Origin: Acidobacteria bacterium UBA2161
GTDB lineage: Bacteria; Acidobacteriota; Vicinamibacteria; Vicinamibacterales; UBA823
Length of the DNA stretch: 16,619 nt
Direction of reading: 5' to 3'
NCBI GenBank assembly: GCA_002328835.1
Contig: DCWN01000040.1
Location: 35,605 to 52,223 of the forward strand
Both the position numbers and the translations under genes were made by a program. Positions 6,823 to 14,159 of the stretch are shown one piece after another. Below the pieces are notes generated by a model, which did no database searches, was not told where the DNA came from, and saw only the letters and a program-made list of their open reading frames with translations. Numbering within the stretch: the stretch's first letter is position 1; the number at the start of each line of letters is the position of its first letter.

Positions 6823-8213
6823 GCGTCGCCCAGCGCGGCGAGGAGCTTCACGTGAATGTTCTCGAACGCGCCGTTCGACATGACAACGATCCGGTCGCCC
6901 TCCCCCGCCTCGCTGGCAACTACCCTCACGATCTCGTCAACGGTCGGAAGAAATCGGGCATGGACCCCCTGCGCCGAGAGCGCCGCGACGACACGCTCGG
7001 CCGAGAGCCGCTCCGCCTCGGGCACGCTGGCACGGAAGACCGCCGGCAGCACGACCTCGTCGGCGCCCTGGAGCGCGGCGGTCAGGTCGGCCTCCATCAC
7101 CCGCCGGCATGCGGTCGCGGAGCGCGGCTCGAAGATCGCCCAGACCCGTCGACCCGGGTACGCCGCGCGTACGCCCGCCAGCGTTTCCGCCACGGCCGTC
7201 GGATGGTGCGCGAAGTCGTCGTACACGGTGACCCCGCGCACCTCGCCGCGCGGCTCGAGGCGGCGACGGACGCCCTCGAACGAGGCCACGCCCTCGGCAA
7301 TCGACGCCGGCTCCAGGCCGACGTCGGCCGCCATCGCCACTGCGGCCAGGACGTTTCGAACGTTGTATCCGCCAAGCAGCGGCGATGCGACCTCCGCGAA
7401 CGGCTCCCCGCCCCGTGAGATCCCGAACGTCGTCCCGCGGGCGGAGGCCGCCACGTCGACCGCCCGCCAGTCGGCGCCGGTACTCAGGCCGAACGACTCC
7501 ACGCGGCACCGCGCCTCAAGGGCGAGGGCCGATGCCTCAACTCTGTCGGCGCCGAGGAGCAACAACCCGCGGTCGGGAATCAACCGCACCAGCCGACGGA
7601 ACGCCAGCCGGATCGCATCGAGGTCCTCGTAGATGTCGGCGTGGTCGAACTCGATGTTGCCGACGATCGCCACATCAGGAAGATACTTCAGGAACTTCGC
7701 CGTCTTGTCGAAGTAGGCGCTGTCGTACTCGTCGCCCTCGATCACGAACTCGGCCCCCTGGCCGAGTCGATAGCCGGCGCCGAGGTTCTGCGCGACGCCA
7801 CCCAGCAGTACGCTCGGATCGCGGCCAGCTCGCGTGAGGAGCCAGGCCACGATGGCGGCCGTCGTCGTCTTGCCGTGCGTGCCGGCCACGACGAGCGATC
7901 GCGTCTGCCAGAGAAACTCGTCGCGCACGACTTCGGGCAGGGAGGCGTAGCGCAGTTTGCGGTCGAGCACCGCCTCGAGTTCGATATTGCCGCGGGAGAT
8001 GGCGTTGCCGACCACCACGAGATCCACGTCGTCACCGACCTGCTCGGCCCGGTATCCCTCGAACGGCACGATCCCCTCCGCGGCCAGCTGGTCGCTCATC
8101 GGCGGATAGATGGCACCGTCCGATCCCTGCACCTGGTCGCCACGGCGCCTGAGCATGACCGCCAGCGTCGCCATCGCGGTGCCGCCGATGCCGATGAAGT
8201 GGACGCGCCTCAC
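6819..8213 (-). CDS. mpl: UDP-MurNAc:L-Ala-gamma-D-Glu-meso-DAP ligase Mpl
   Basis: A 464-residue Mur-ligase-family enzyme that joins recycled murein tripeptide directly to UDP-MurNAc with ATP. Seen: N-terminal HFIGIGGTAMATLA, GSDGAIYPPMSDQL, the P-loop GTHGKTTT at 111-118, EGDEYDSAYFDKTAKFLKY, VGNIEFDHADIYEDLDAI, YDDFAHHPTAV and IFEPRSAT. The EYDSAYFDK and EFDHADI blocks separate Mpl from MurC, although the GIGG start is MurC-like. The start is GTG at 8213, overlapping the ldcA stop as GTGA, with a GAGGAGG ribosome binding site 10 bases upstream. The acceptor it needs, UDP-MurNAc, is made by MurA and MurB from the same operon. The DAP preference is inferred from the family. Confidence 0.94.
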   Translation of the reverse strand: MRRVHFIGIGGTAMATLAVMLRRRGDQVQGSDGAIYPPMSDQLAAEGIVPFEGYRAEQVGDDVDLVVVGNAISRGNIELEAVLDRKLRYASLPEVVRDEFLWQTRSLVVAGTHGKTTTAAIVAWLLTRAGRDPSVLLGGVAQNLGAGYRLGQGAEFVIEGDEYDSAYFDKTAKFLKYLPDVAIVGNIEFDHADIYEDLDAIRLAFRRLVRLIPDRGLLLLGADRVEASALALEARCRVESFGLSTGADWRAVDVAASARGTTFGISRGGEPFAEVASPLLGGYNVRNVLAAVAMAADVGLEPASIAEGVASFEGVRRRLEPRGEVRGVTVYDDFAHHPTAVAETLAGVRAAYPGRRVWAIFEPRSATACRRVMEADLTAALQGADEVVLPAVFRASVPEAERLSAERVVAALSAQGVHARFLPTVDEIVRVVASEAGEGDRIVVMSNGAFENIHVKLLAALGDA

Positions 8214-9133
8214 GAGACCGCGGCCTCCTCGACAACCAGCCGTGGCCGGCCGTCGGCGACCAACCGCACGCGCACACCGAGCGGGAGCGTCAGTGCCGCC
8301 CCGCCGGCATGGCCGGACGGGAACCCGAAGACGACGGGCCCCGGGAAGTCCGCCAGCAGGTCGGCCGCCGTCGCTCGCGCCGTCGGGCGACCGGCGGGCT
8401 CGTCGCAGCCGGGCAGTTCACCCCAGATGATGCCGGCTGCCGCCCCCAGCACCCCGCTCAGCCGCAGTTGGGTGAGCATCCGGTCGAGCCGATACGGACG
8501 CTCGTTGACTTCGTCGAGGAACAGCACGAACGGCGGCTCGGGAGCGAACGCGTACGGGGTGCCAAGCGATGCCACCAGTTGTGTCAACGTCCCACCGAGC
8601 AGTGTACCGGTCGCCTCGCCGGTCTTGACGGTCTCGAGGCCCTCGGGGGCCATCTCGCCCGCGGGCTCCGCACACATCGTCAGCCGCCTGAGCGACGCGG
8701 CGTCGTACGCCGCCTCGCCACGCGCCAGTCGTCCCACGACCGTGGGACCGTGGAAGCTGACCACGCCGCAGCCAATCGTGAGATGCGAGAGGACGGTCGT
8801 CAGATCGCTGTACCCGAGGAAGAGCTTCGGAGTGCGCCGAACTTCGTCTGCCGGGAGCCATGGCAGGAGGTGCACGCTGCCGTAGCCACCGCGTGCGCCC
8901 ACCAGGCCCGCCACGTCGGGGTCGCGCCAGGCGGCGAGAAACGCGCCTGCACGGCGCTCGGCCGACCCCGCGACATAGCCGGCCCGGTCGAAGACGCTCT
9001 CGTCATAGACGGGCTCGAACCCGAGCGCGCGTAGCTCGGCCACGCCTCGATCGAACTCGCTCCGATCGAAACCGCTCGCCGGCGCGACAACCGCGAGCCG
9101 ATCGCCCTCCCTGATCGCCCGTGGCTTCAGCAT
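8210..9133 (-). CDS. ldcA: LD-carboxypeptidase, peptidase family S66 (LdcA)
   Basis: A 307-residue cytoplasmic serine peptidase. It removes the terminal D-Ala from murein tetrapeptides (an L-D bond), giving the tripeptide that Mpl re-uses. Seen: GDRLAVVAPASGFD at the start, GARGGYGSVHLLPWL, the nucleophile motif GYSDLT with Ser109, NERPYRLDRML with Glu211, and SGHAGG with His275. The Ser-to-Glu spacing of 102 fits the S66 Ser-Glu-His triad. The ATG at 9133 was chosen because family members begin close to LKP-GD. A GTG at 9154 with GGAG nine bases upstream would add seven residues and is a real alternative. The gene follows nagZ by 48 bases and overlaps mpl by four. Confidence 0.92.
   Translation of the reverse strand: MLKPRAIREGDRLAVVAPASGFDRSEFDRGVAELRALGFEPVYDESVFDRAGYVAGSAERRAGAFLAAWRDPDVAGLVGARGGYGSVHLLPWLPADEVRRTPKLFLGYSDLTTVLSHLTIGCGVVSFHGPTVVGRLARGEAAYDAASLRRLTMCAEPAGEMAPEGLETVKTGEATGTLLGGTLTQLVASLGTPYAFAPEPPFVLFLDEVNERPYRLDRMLTQLRLSGVLGAAAGIIWGELPGCDEPAGRPTARATAADLLADFPGPVVFGFPSGHAGGAALTLPLGVRVRLVADGRPRLVVEEAAVS
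8224..8230 (-). promoter_or_regulatory. Strong ribosome binding site for mpl
   Basis: On the minus strand this reads GAGGAGG, 10 bases before the GTG at 8213. It lies within the last codons of ldcA and supports the GTG start in the 4-base overlap. Confidence 0.6.
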
Positions 9134-9181
9134 GCTCGGCCCGGTCGGCACCACATCGCAGGGCTCCGACCACTCGGCGGG

Positions 9182-10273
9182 TCAGGCATGTCGCGCCATC
9201 TCCGCAGCCACGGCCTGGGCATCCGCCAGACCGATCCGTTCCAGCAGACGGCCGTCTGCGTCCGACGATCGCCGTCCGGCCAGGTACCGCTCCTTGGCTC
9301 GCCGCTGCCGCCCGAGCGCCGCCTCCAGCTCTCGCATCGAGAGGTCCCCGGACTCGGCAGCGTGGATGAGGGCTTCCAGTGCCGCGGCCTGACGGGTCAC
9401 ATCGGTCCCGCACAACAGCAGCAGATCGACCGTGGCGCCGACGGCCGCGACCGCGGCCTCCTCGATTCCGTAGGTGCCCGCGATTGCCTTCATCTCGAGA
9501 TCGTCGGTCGCGACCAGACCCTGATAGCCAAGTTCGTCCCGCAGCAGGTCGTGCACGATCCGGCGCGACAGCGTGGCCGGCGACTCCGCGTCGAGGCTCG
9601 GCACCAGCACGTGTCCGGTCATCACGAGTGCAACGTCGGCGGCAATCGCAGCCCGGAAGGGCGCGAGTTCCCGCTCCCGCAGCAACGCCGGATCGAGGTC
9701 GAGCACGGGAAGCTCATGATGCGAATCCTGGCCGGCGTCGCCGTGCCCCGGAAAATGCTTGCCGCAGGCCGCGATCCCGCGGCTCTGCAGCGTCTCGATG
9801 ATCGCAACGCCGAGCCGGGCGACCACGTCGGGGTCGTCGGACAGCGCGCGGTCCCCGATCACGGGGTTCTTCGGATTCGAATGGATGTCCAGCACCGGCG
9901 CGTAGTCGAGCGTGACTCCGACGGCGTCCAGTTCGGCAGCCAGCGCCGCGGCGAAGCGACGAGCGAGCACCGCGTCGCCGCTCCGGCCCAGCACCTGCAT
10001 CGGCGGCCATTCGGTGAAGGGATCGCGGAGTCGCGCGACACGCCCGCCTTCCTGGTCGACGCTGACCCAGAGCGGCCAATCGCGCCTGAGCGCGCCCACC
10101 TCGCGGGCCAACTCGGCCACTTGCTCGGGGCTGTCGACGTTGCGCGCGAAGAGGATGACACCGCCGAGGTCGAATTCCTGGGCCAGCCGGCGCAGGTCGT
10201 CGGGCAGGGCGTGGCCGTCGAAGCCCGCAATCGCGAACTGTCCGACCTGGCGACGAAACGAACGCTGTGACAT
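9182..10273 (-). CDS. nagZ: Beta-N-acetylhexosaminidase NagZ, glycoside hydrolase family 3
   Basis: A 363-residue enzyme with no signal peptide, so cytoplasmic. It cleaves GlcNAc from GlcNAc-anhydroMurNAc muropeptides in murein recycling. Seen: DLGGVILFARNV, SVDQEGGRVARL, a GDRALSDDP block, the NagZ loop KHFPGHGDAGQDSHHELP with the Asp-Ser-His dyad used as acid/base, and VATDDLEMKAI, whose first Asp (Asp257) is the likely nucleophile. Residues after 300 form a short helical tail. The ATG at 10273 (MSQRSF) was preferred to an in-frame ATG at 10303, which would add ten residues with no family match; neither has a strong ribosome binding site. First gene of the minus-strand operon, read away from a shared promoter near 10335. 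Confidence 0.94.
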   Translation of the reverse strand: MSQRSFRRQVGQFAIAGFDGHALPDDLRRLAQEFDLGGVILFARNVDSPEQVAELAREVGALRRDWPLWVSVDQEGGRVARLRDPFTEWPPMQVLGRSGDAVLARRFAAALAAELDAVGVTLDYAPVLDIHSNPKNPVIGDRALSDDPDVVARLGVAIIETLQSRGIAACGKHFPGHGDAGQDSHHELPVLDLDPALLRERELAPFRAAIAADVALVMTGHVLVPSLDAESPATLSRRIVHDLLRDELGYQGLVATDDLEMKAIAGTYGIEEAAVAAVGATVDLLLLCGTDVTRQAAALEALIHAAESGDLSMRELEAALGRQRRAKERYLAGRRSSDADGRLLERIGLADAQAVAAEMARHA

Positions 10274-10330
10274 CTCGCAGCGGCGAGCCGCAGTCGCGCA
10301 CATCGCGCGCCGTCGCGTCGTCCGCGGTCA

Positions 10331-10340
10331 CATTATAATG
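10331..10340. promoter_or_regulatory. Palindromic, two-way -10 element between nagZ and the GHMP kinase
   Basis: CATTATAATG is its own reverse complement, so it presents TATAAT on the plus strand (10334-10339) and on the minus strand (10337-10332). It is a rare AT-rich spot in the 72-base gap between divergent genes. Plus-strand transcription would start at about 10346, on the kinase GTG; minus-strand transcription at about 10325, giving nagZ a leader of about 50 bases. No convincing -35 hexamer was found on either side at 16-18 bases. Confidence 0.6.
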
Positions 10341-10345
10341 CGCCG

Positions 10346-11356
10346 GTGCATCTGAACGCCTCCGCTCCGATGCGAATCGACCTCGCCGGCGCCACCCTGG
10401 ACATCTGGCCACTGTACCTCTACCACGCCGGTGCACAGACCTTGAATGTCGCGGTCACGCTTCGGGCCCGCTGCTGGCTCCGCACGCGGAATGACCGTCG
10501 ACTCGTCTTGCGGTCGATCGATACGAACCAGCGTGTGGAGACCGACCACTGGTCCGCGCTGCCGGAGGACGCGCCCTGGCGGCTGCTGAAACGGATCCTG
10601 GCCCACTTCGACGGAACGGGCCTGGAAGTGGTGACACAGAGCGACTCGCCGATCGGTGCGGGCATTGCCGGCTCGTCGGCCCTGAACATCGCCACGTGCG
10701 CGGCGCTCGCGCGCTGGCGCGGCCTGGACCTGACGGGCGAGGCGTTGCTGGGCGTGGCGATGAATCTCGAAGCCCAGGCGATCGACGTCCCGACCGGCGC
10801 CCAGGATTATCGGCCCGCCTTCTATGGCGGTGTCTCGGCGGTCGAGCTGGGCGTCGGGGGCGTGACCCGGGTCGGCCTCGAGGTCGACGCCGCCGCGCTC
10901 GCGGATCGGCTGATCGTAGCGTATACCGGCGCATCCCGCCAATCGGGGATCAACAACTGGCAGGTCATGAAGGGGCGGATCGACGGCGACCCCGGCGTCA
11001 CCGAACACTTCGACCAGATCTGTCAGGTCGCCGGCGCGATGCGCCGGGCGCTGGTCGCGGCCGACTGGCCGGAGGTCGGTCGCCAGATCGCGCGTGAGTG
11101 GGAGTTGCGCAAGCAGCTGGCCCCTGGCGTCACCACCCCGGCCATCGACGACCTCATCGGCCGTGCCGAGCGCGCCGGCGCACTTGGCGCCAAGGTCTGC
11201 GGCGCGGGTGGCGGCGGCTGCATCGCCACGTTCGCCGAGCCGGGCAACATGGCGGCCGTCACTGCCGCGCTCGCCAAGGGCGGTGCGACGATTCTCGCCT
11301 GCCGCGTCGACACCGACGGCCTCACGGTCGCGGAGGGCGGGTCGCCGCCGGCGTGA
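10346..11356 (+). CDS. GHMP-family sugar kinase, substrate unassigned
   Basis: A 336-residue cytoplasmic small-molecule kinase of the GHMP fold, closest in layout to the HddA-type heptose 7-phosphate kinases. Seen: SAPMRIDLAG at the start with the modified DIWPLYLYH that replaces the usual glycine-rich turn, the ATP loop PIGAGIAGSSAL from 102, QDYRPAFYGGVSAVE, a YTGASRQSG strand, WELRKQLAPG and the C-terminal GAKVCGAGGGGC around 282-292. The GTG at 10346 was chosen because the next in-frame ATG (10370) would cut the conserved first strand. It lies only six bases past a TATAAT. The gene is divergent from nagZ and runs into polX. The substrate cannot be read from sequence; a recycled amino sugar or a heptose phosphate are both possible. 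Confidence 0.85.
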   Translation: MHLNASAPMRIDLAGATLDIWPLYLYHAGAQTLNVAVTLRARCWLRTRNDRRLVLRSIDTNQRVETDHWSALPEDAPWRLLKRILAHFDGTGLEVVTQSDSPIGAGIAGSSALNIATCAALARWRGLDLTGEALLGVAMNLEAQAIDVPTGAQDYRPAFYGGVSAVELGVGGVTRVGLEVDAAALADRLIVAYTGASRQSGINNWQVMKGRIDGDPGVTEHFDQICQVAGAMRRALVAADWPEVGRQIAREWELRKQLAPGVTTPAIDDLIGRAERAGALGAKVCGAGGGGCIATFAEPGNMAAVTAALAKGGATILACRVDTDGLTVAEGGSPPA

Positions 11357-11373
11357 CACCCGGCCACGACACC

Positions 11374-13092
11374 ATGGATAACCTCCTCATCGCCCGCGTC
11401 TTCTCGGAGATCGGAGATCTCCTCGAGTTGAAGGGCGAGAACCCATTCAAGATCAGAGCCTACCGGACCGCGGCCGATATCGTCGGGCAGACCGGCGAGC
11501 GCGTTGCGGACCTCGCCGACGCTGAACTCCGGGCCATCCCGGGCATCGGCAAGACCGTCGCCGCGAAGATCCGGGAGCTGGCGGACACCGGGCAGCTGGC
11601 ATTTCAGCAGGAGCTGCTGGAGGAGTTCCCGTCAACCATTCTCGACCTGCTCCGGCTTCAGGGTGTCGGCCCGAAGACCGTGGCGCGTCTCTACCGTGAA
11701 CTGGGCATCAGCTCGCTCGATGCGCTCGAGACCGCCGCCGCCGAAGGACGGCTCCGCGGCCTGCGCGGGCTGGGCGCCAAGAAGGAGCAGCTGATGCTCA
11801 GGGCCGTCGCCGAGTACCGGCGCCGGGAAGGCCGCTTCCCGATGCCCGACGTGCAGGACATCGCCGACGCGCTGGCCGAGCACCTGCGCGGAGCCGACCC
11901 CGACCTGCAGGTGACGCCGGTCGGCAGCCTCCGCCGCGGCTGCGAAACCTGCGGCGACACCGATCTGCTGGTCGCCGGTACGGATCTGGCGATCTTGGAG
12001 CGCTTTGCGGCCTACCCCGGCGTCGACCGCGTCCTGGGACGCGGCGAAACAAAGGCGAGCGTGCTCCTCACCAACGGCCTGCAGGCGGACCTACGGCTCG
12101 TGCCCTCGGAGAGCCTAGGCGCCGCCCTCCAGTACTTCACCGGATCGAAAGCGCACAACATCGCGCTCCGGGACCGGGCGATACAGCGCGGGCTGAAACT
12201 GAACGAGTACGGCGTCTATCGACTCGACACCGGTGAGCGGGTGGCCGGCGCGACCGAACCCGAGGTCTACGCCGCGCTGGCGTTGCCGTTCATCCCGCCC
12301 GAGCTGCGTGAGGACCGCGGCGAGATCGCCGCTGCTGGCACGGACACGCTGCCCCATCTCGTGTCCCGAGGCGACCTCCGGGGCGATCTGCACGCGCACA
12401 CCACCGAAAGCGACGGACGGGCCGACCTCGACGCCATGGCGGTCGCCGCACGCGAAGCGGGCCTCGAGTACCTCGCCATCACCGAGCACAGCAAGTCCCT
12501 CGCCATGGCCAACGGCCTCGATGAACGGCGGACACTGGCCCACGCCCGGCAGATCCGGGACGCCGACGCGCGCCTCGACGACATCACGCTGCTCGCCGGC
12601 ATCGAGTGCGACATCCTGCCCGACGGCGCGCTCGACCTGGCAGAAGACTGTCTCGCCCAGCTCGACATCGTCGTGGCGTCCGTCCACTCGGCGTTCTCGC
12701 AGGAGGAGCGCGAAATGACCGACCGCCTCCTGCGCGCGGTCGAGTCGCCGGTCGTCGACGTGATCGGGCATCCGACCGGCCGCCTGCTGCGACGACGCGA
12801 CCCGTATCGCGTGAACATCGAGGAGGTAATCGGCGCGGCCGCCGCACACGGCGTCGCCCTCGAGATTAATAGCCAGGCCGACCGATTGGATCTCAGCGAT
12901 GCCCACGCTCGTCTGGCGCGCGAACGCGGCGTCTCGGTGGTCATCAGCAGCGACGCCCATGCCACGAATGCGTTCGGGTTGCTCCGGTGGGGGGTCGTCG
13001 TCGCCCGCCGCGCGTGGCTTGAACCCGAGCATGTGCTCAATACGCGCTCCGTCGAGGCGTTGAGGGCTGCGCTGCGGCGCAACCGGAACTAG
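11374..13092 (+). CDS. polX: DNA polymerase/3'-5' exonuclease PolX (POLX core plus PHP domain)
   Basis: A 572-residue repair polymerase of normal family length. Helix-hairpin-helix motifs lie at 55-64 (IPGIGKTVAA) and near 96-105 (LQGVGPKTVA). The polymerase palm has GSLRRG then CGDTDLLV with Asp195 and Asp197, and a third carboxylate Asp239 in QADLRLVP. YFTGSKAHNIALR closes the core. The PHP domain begins near 337 with DLHAHTTESDG (His340, His342) and keeps ITEHSKS, GIECDI, ASVHS, IGHPTGR and SSDAHAT, so the metal site looks complete. It fills gaps and trims 3' ends in base-excision repair. The ATG at 11374 fits the family N-terminus. A GTG at 11353 overlapping the kinase stop is possible and would add seven residues. 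The frame also opens far upstream inside the kinase gene, which was not used. Confidence 0.95.
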   Translation: MDNLLIARVFSEIGDLLELKGENPFKIRAYRTAADIVGQTGERVADLADAELRAIPGIGKTVAAKIRELADTGQLAFQQELLEEFPSTILDLLRLQGVGPKTVARLYRELGISSLDALETAAAEGRLRGLRGLGAKKEQLMLRAVAEYRRREGRFPMPDVQDIADALAEHLRGADPDLQVTPVGSLRRGCETCGDTDLLVAGTDLAILERFAAYPGVDRVLGRGETKASVLLTNGLQADLRLVPSESLGAALQYFTGSKAHNIALRDRAIQRGLKLNEYGVYRLDTGERVAGATEPEVYAALALPFIPPELREDRGEIAAAGTDTLPHLVSRGDLRGDLHAHTTESDGRADLDAMAVAAREAGLEYLAITEHSKSLAMANGLDERRTLAHARQIRDADARLDDITLLAGIECDILPDGALDLAEDCLAQLDIVVASVHSAFSQEEREMTDRLLRAVESPVVDVIGHPTGRLLRRRDPYRVNIEEVIGAAAAHGVALEINSQADRLDLSDAHARLARERGVSVVISSDAHATNAFGLLRWGVVVARRAWLEPEHVLNTRSVEALRAALRRNRN

Positions 13093-13104
13093 GTCTATTC
13101 AGCC

Positions 13105-13323
13105 ATGAGTGACACCGGCGCGCGAACCGTCACCCGGATCCGAACGCTGTATCTCCGGACCGGCCCGCAGACGATTCAGCGCGACCTGACGCGGGCCGTC
13201 GAACTGCTCAAGACACTCCCGACCGAGACCGCGCGGGAACGGGCCGCCGTCTACATGGACGGACTGTCGCAGCTCAGATCGGAGTGGACCCTGGCGCGCA
13301 AGCGCCGCGCCAAGCATCGGTAG
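13105..13323 (+). CDS. Small protein of unknown function downstream of polX
   Basis: A 72-residue, basic protein starting 12 bases after the polX stop and on the same strand. I do not recognise it. It is probably mostly helical: a central stretch rich in Arg, Leu and Glu (DLTRAVELLKTLPTETARER) and a very basic end (LARKRRAKHR). No signal peptide, membrane segment or Cys is present. The ATG at 13105 has only a weak AGGT upstream, so it may rely on coupling with polX. It could be a nucleic-acid-binding accessory, but that is a guess from charge and position alone. Confidence 0.6.
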   Translation: MSDTGARTVTRIRTLYLRTGPQTIQRDLTRAVELLKTLPTETARERAAVYMDGLSQLRSEWTLARKRRAKHR

Positions 13324-13347
13324 TTGCCAGGTCCGGCAGCGTGCGGA

Positions 13348-14124
13348 CTATCGGCGACGTGCCGCGCCCGTCTGCAGAAACTTGCGCGCCGAGATGCGCA
13401 CCCCCTCCGAGACGTTGCGATCGACCGACAACATCTTGATATCGCGCTCGACCAGGCGGGGTATCAGGGTCAGGGCGAGCCCCACCGGTGTCTTCGGATT
13501 CTTCGCCAGCGCGGCGATCACGGCGTAGCTCTTGAGATAGGCCCGGGTGGCCCCAATGATCCGCAACACGTCCTCGGCCACGTTCCCCATCCTGGCGAAC
13601 GCTTCGACCTCGGTGATGGTGAGTTTCGGGCTCCCCAGGACGGCCATCGCCACCATCTTGTTCGAATCACGGATCAACGTTCCGCGCTGTTCGCGGGTCC
13701 CCTTGATCGCGTACTTCATCTTCTCGACGACGGGCAGCATCGACAGTTCGGTCGGGCCCTTCTCACGCTCGGCGGGCTCGTCGGCCGCGTCGGCATGCTC
13801 GGGCAGGAGCGGACTCTCCGCCTCCGCGCCGGCTGCGCCGTCGGCCTCGAGCCCGCGCGCCGCGAAGAATGCGCGGGCCGCCTCACCAACGCCGGGCCGC
13901 GCGAGCGCCGCCAGGGTCGCAGCGGGCGCGAGCCGGGTCAGCGTCTGCTCGGCCACCTGTGCCACGCCAGCATCCTTGTCATCCGAAAGCCAGGACAGCA
14001 GGGTGAGTTGATCGGCGGGACGCAGCGCGAGCGCGCCCAGCGCCGCCTGCTCGCGGAGTTCGCGCGGCACGTCACCGCGCTTGAACTGGTCGAGTAGCGG
14101 ACTGGGTCCGTCGTTCTCCGGCAT
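13348..14124 (-). CDS. Conserved HEAT-like alpha-helical protein, function unknown
   Basis: A 258-residue soluble protein. Residues 1-85 are Ala/Leu-rich helical repeats (ELREQAALGALALRP, WLSDDKDAGVAQVAEQTL) of the HEAT kind. A low-complexity acidic linker follows at about 95-125. The C-terminal half looks like the conserved part: a first helix with KMKYAIKGTREQRGTLIRDS, then KMVAMAVLGSPKLT, EVEAFARMGNVAEDVLRIIG, an AALAKNPKTPVGLAL stretch and DRNVSEGVRISARKFL. This block of repeated short helices with AVL/NPKTP turns is familiar from uncharacterised acidobacterial and deltaproteobacterial proteins, from memory only. The ATG at 14124 has a clean GGAGG four bases upstream, so the longer TTG-started frame was rejected. 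It is the last gene of the operon, 35 bases after the RodZ-like gene. Confidence 0.82.
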   Translation of the reverse strand: MPENDGPSPLLDQFKRGDVPRELREQAALGALALRPADQLTLLSWLSDDKDAGVAQVAEQTLTRLAPAATLAALARPGVGEAARAFFAARGLEADGAAGAEAESPLLPEHADAADEPAEREKGPTELSMLPVVEKMKYAIKGTREQRGTLIRDSNKMVAMAVLGSPKLTITEVEAFARMGNVAEDVLRIIGATRAYLKSYAVIAALAKNPKTPVGLALTLIPRLVERDIKMLSVDRNVSEGVRISARKFLQTGAARRR

Positions 14125-14128
14125 CGGG

Positions 14129-14133
14129 CCTCC
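14129..14133 (-). promoter_or_regulatory. Ribosome binding site fixing the start of the HEAT-like gene
   Basis: GGAGG on the minus strand, four bases (CCCG) before the ATG at 14124. It decides for this start over the TTG at 14148. Confidence 0.65.
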
Positions 14134-14159
14134 GACAGGTGGGGTCAACCCCGGGATGG

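Noticed and set aside
7641..8885. Long open frame on the plus strand opposite mpl and ldcA
   Set aside because: Arg/Ser/Pro-rich translation with no family marks; it mirrors two well-recognised minus-strand genes. High GC leaves such antisense frames open by chance. The same applies to 2773-4275, 4345-5307, 4362-5330, 5515-6855 and 9188-10270 on the plus strand and to 12115-13032 on the minus strand.
11098..11373. Extension of the polX frame upstream into the GHMP kinase
   Set aside because: Low-complexity Arg-rich translation overlapping the conserved kinase C-terminus; the PolX family start is at 11374.
13324..13347. Possible shared terminator between the convergent small gene and HEAT-like gene
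   Set aside because: Only a four-base stem (TGCC/GGCA) and no T-run are visible.
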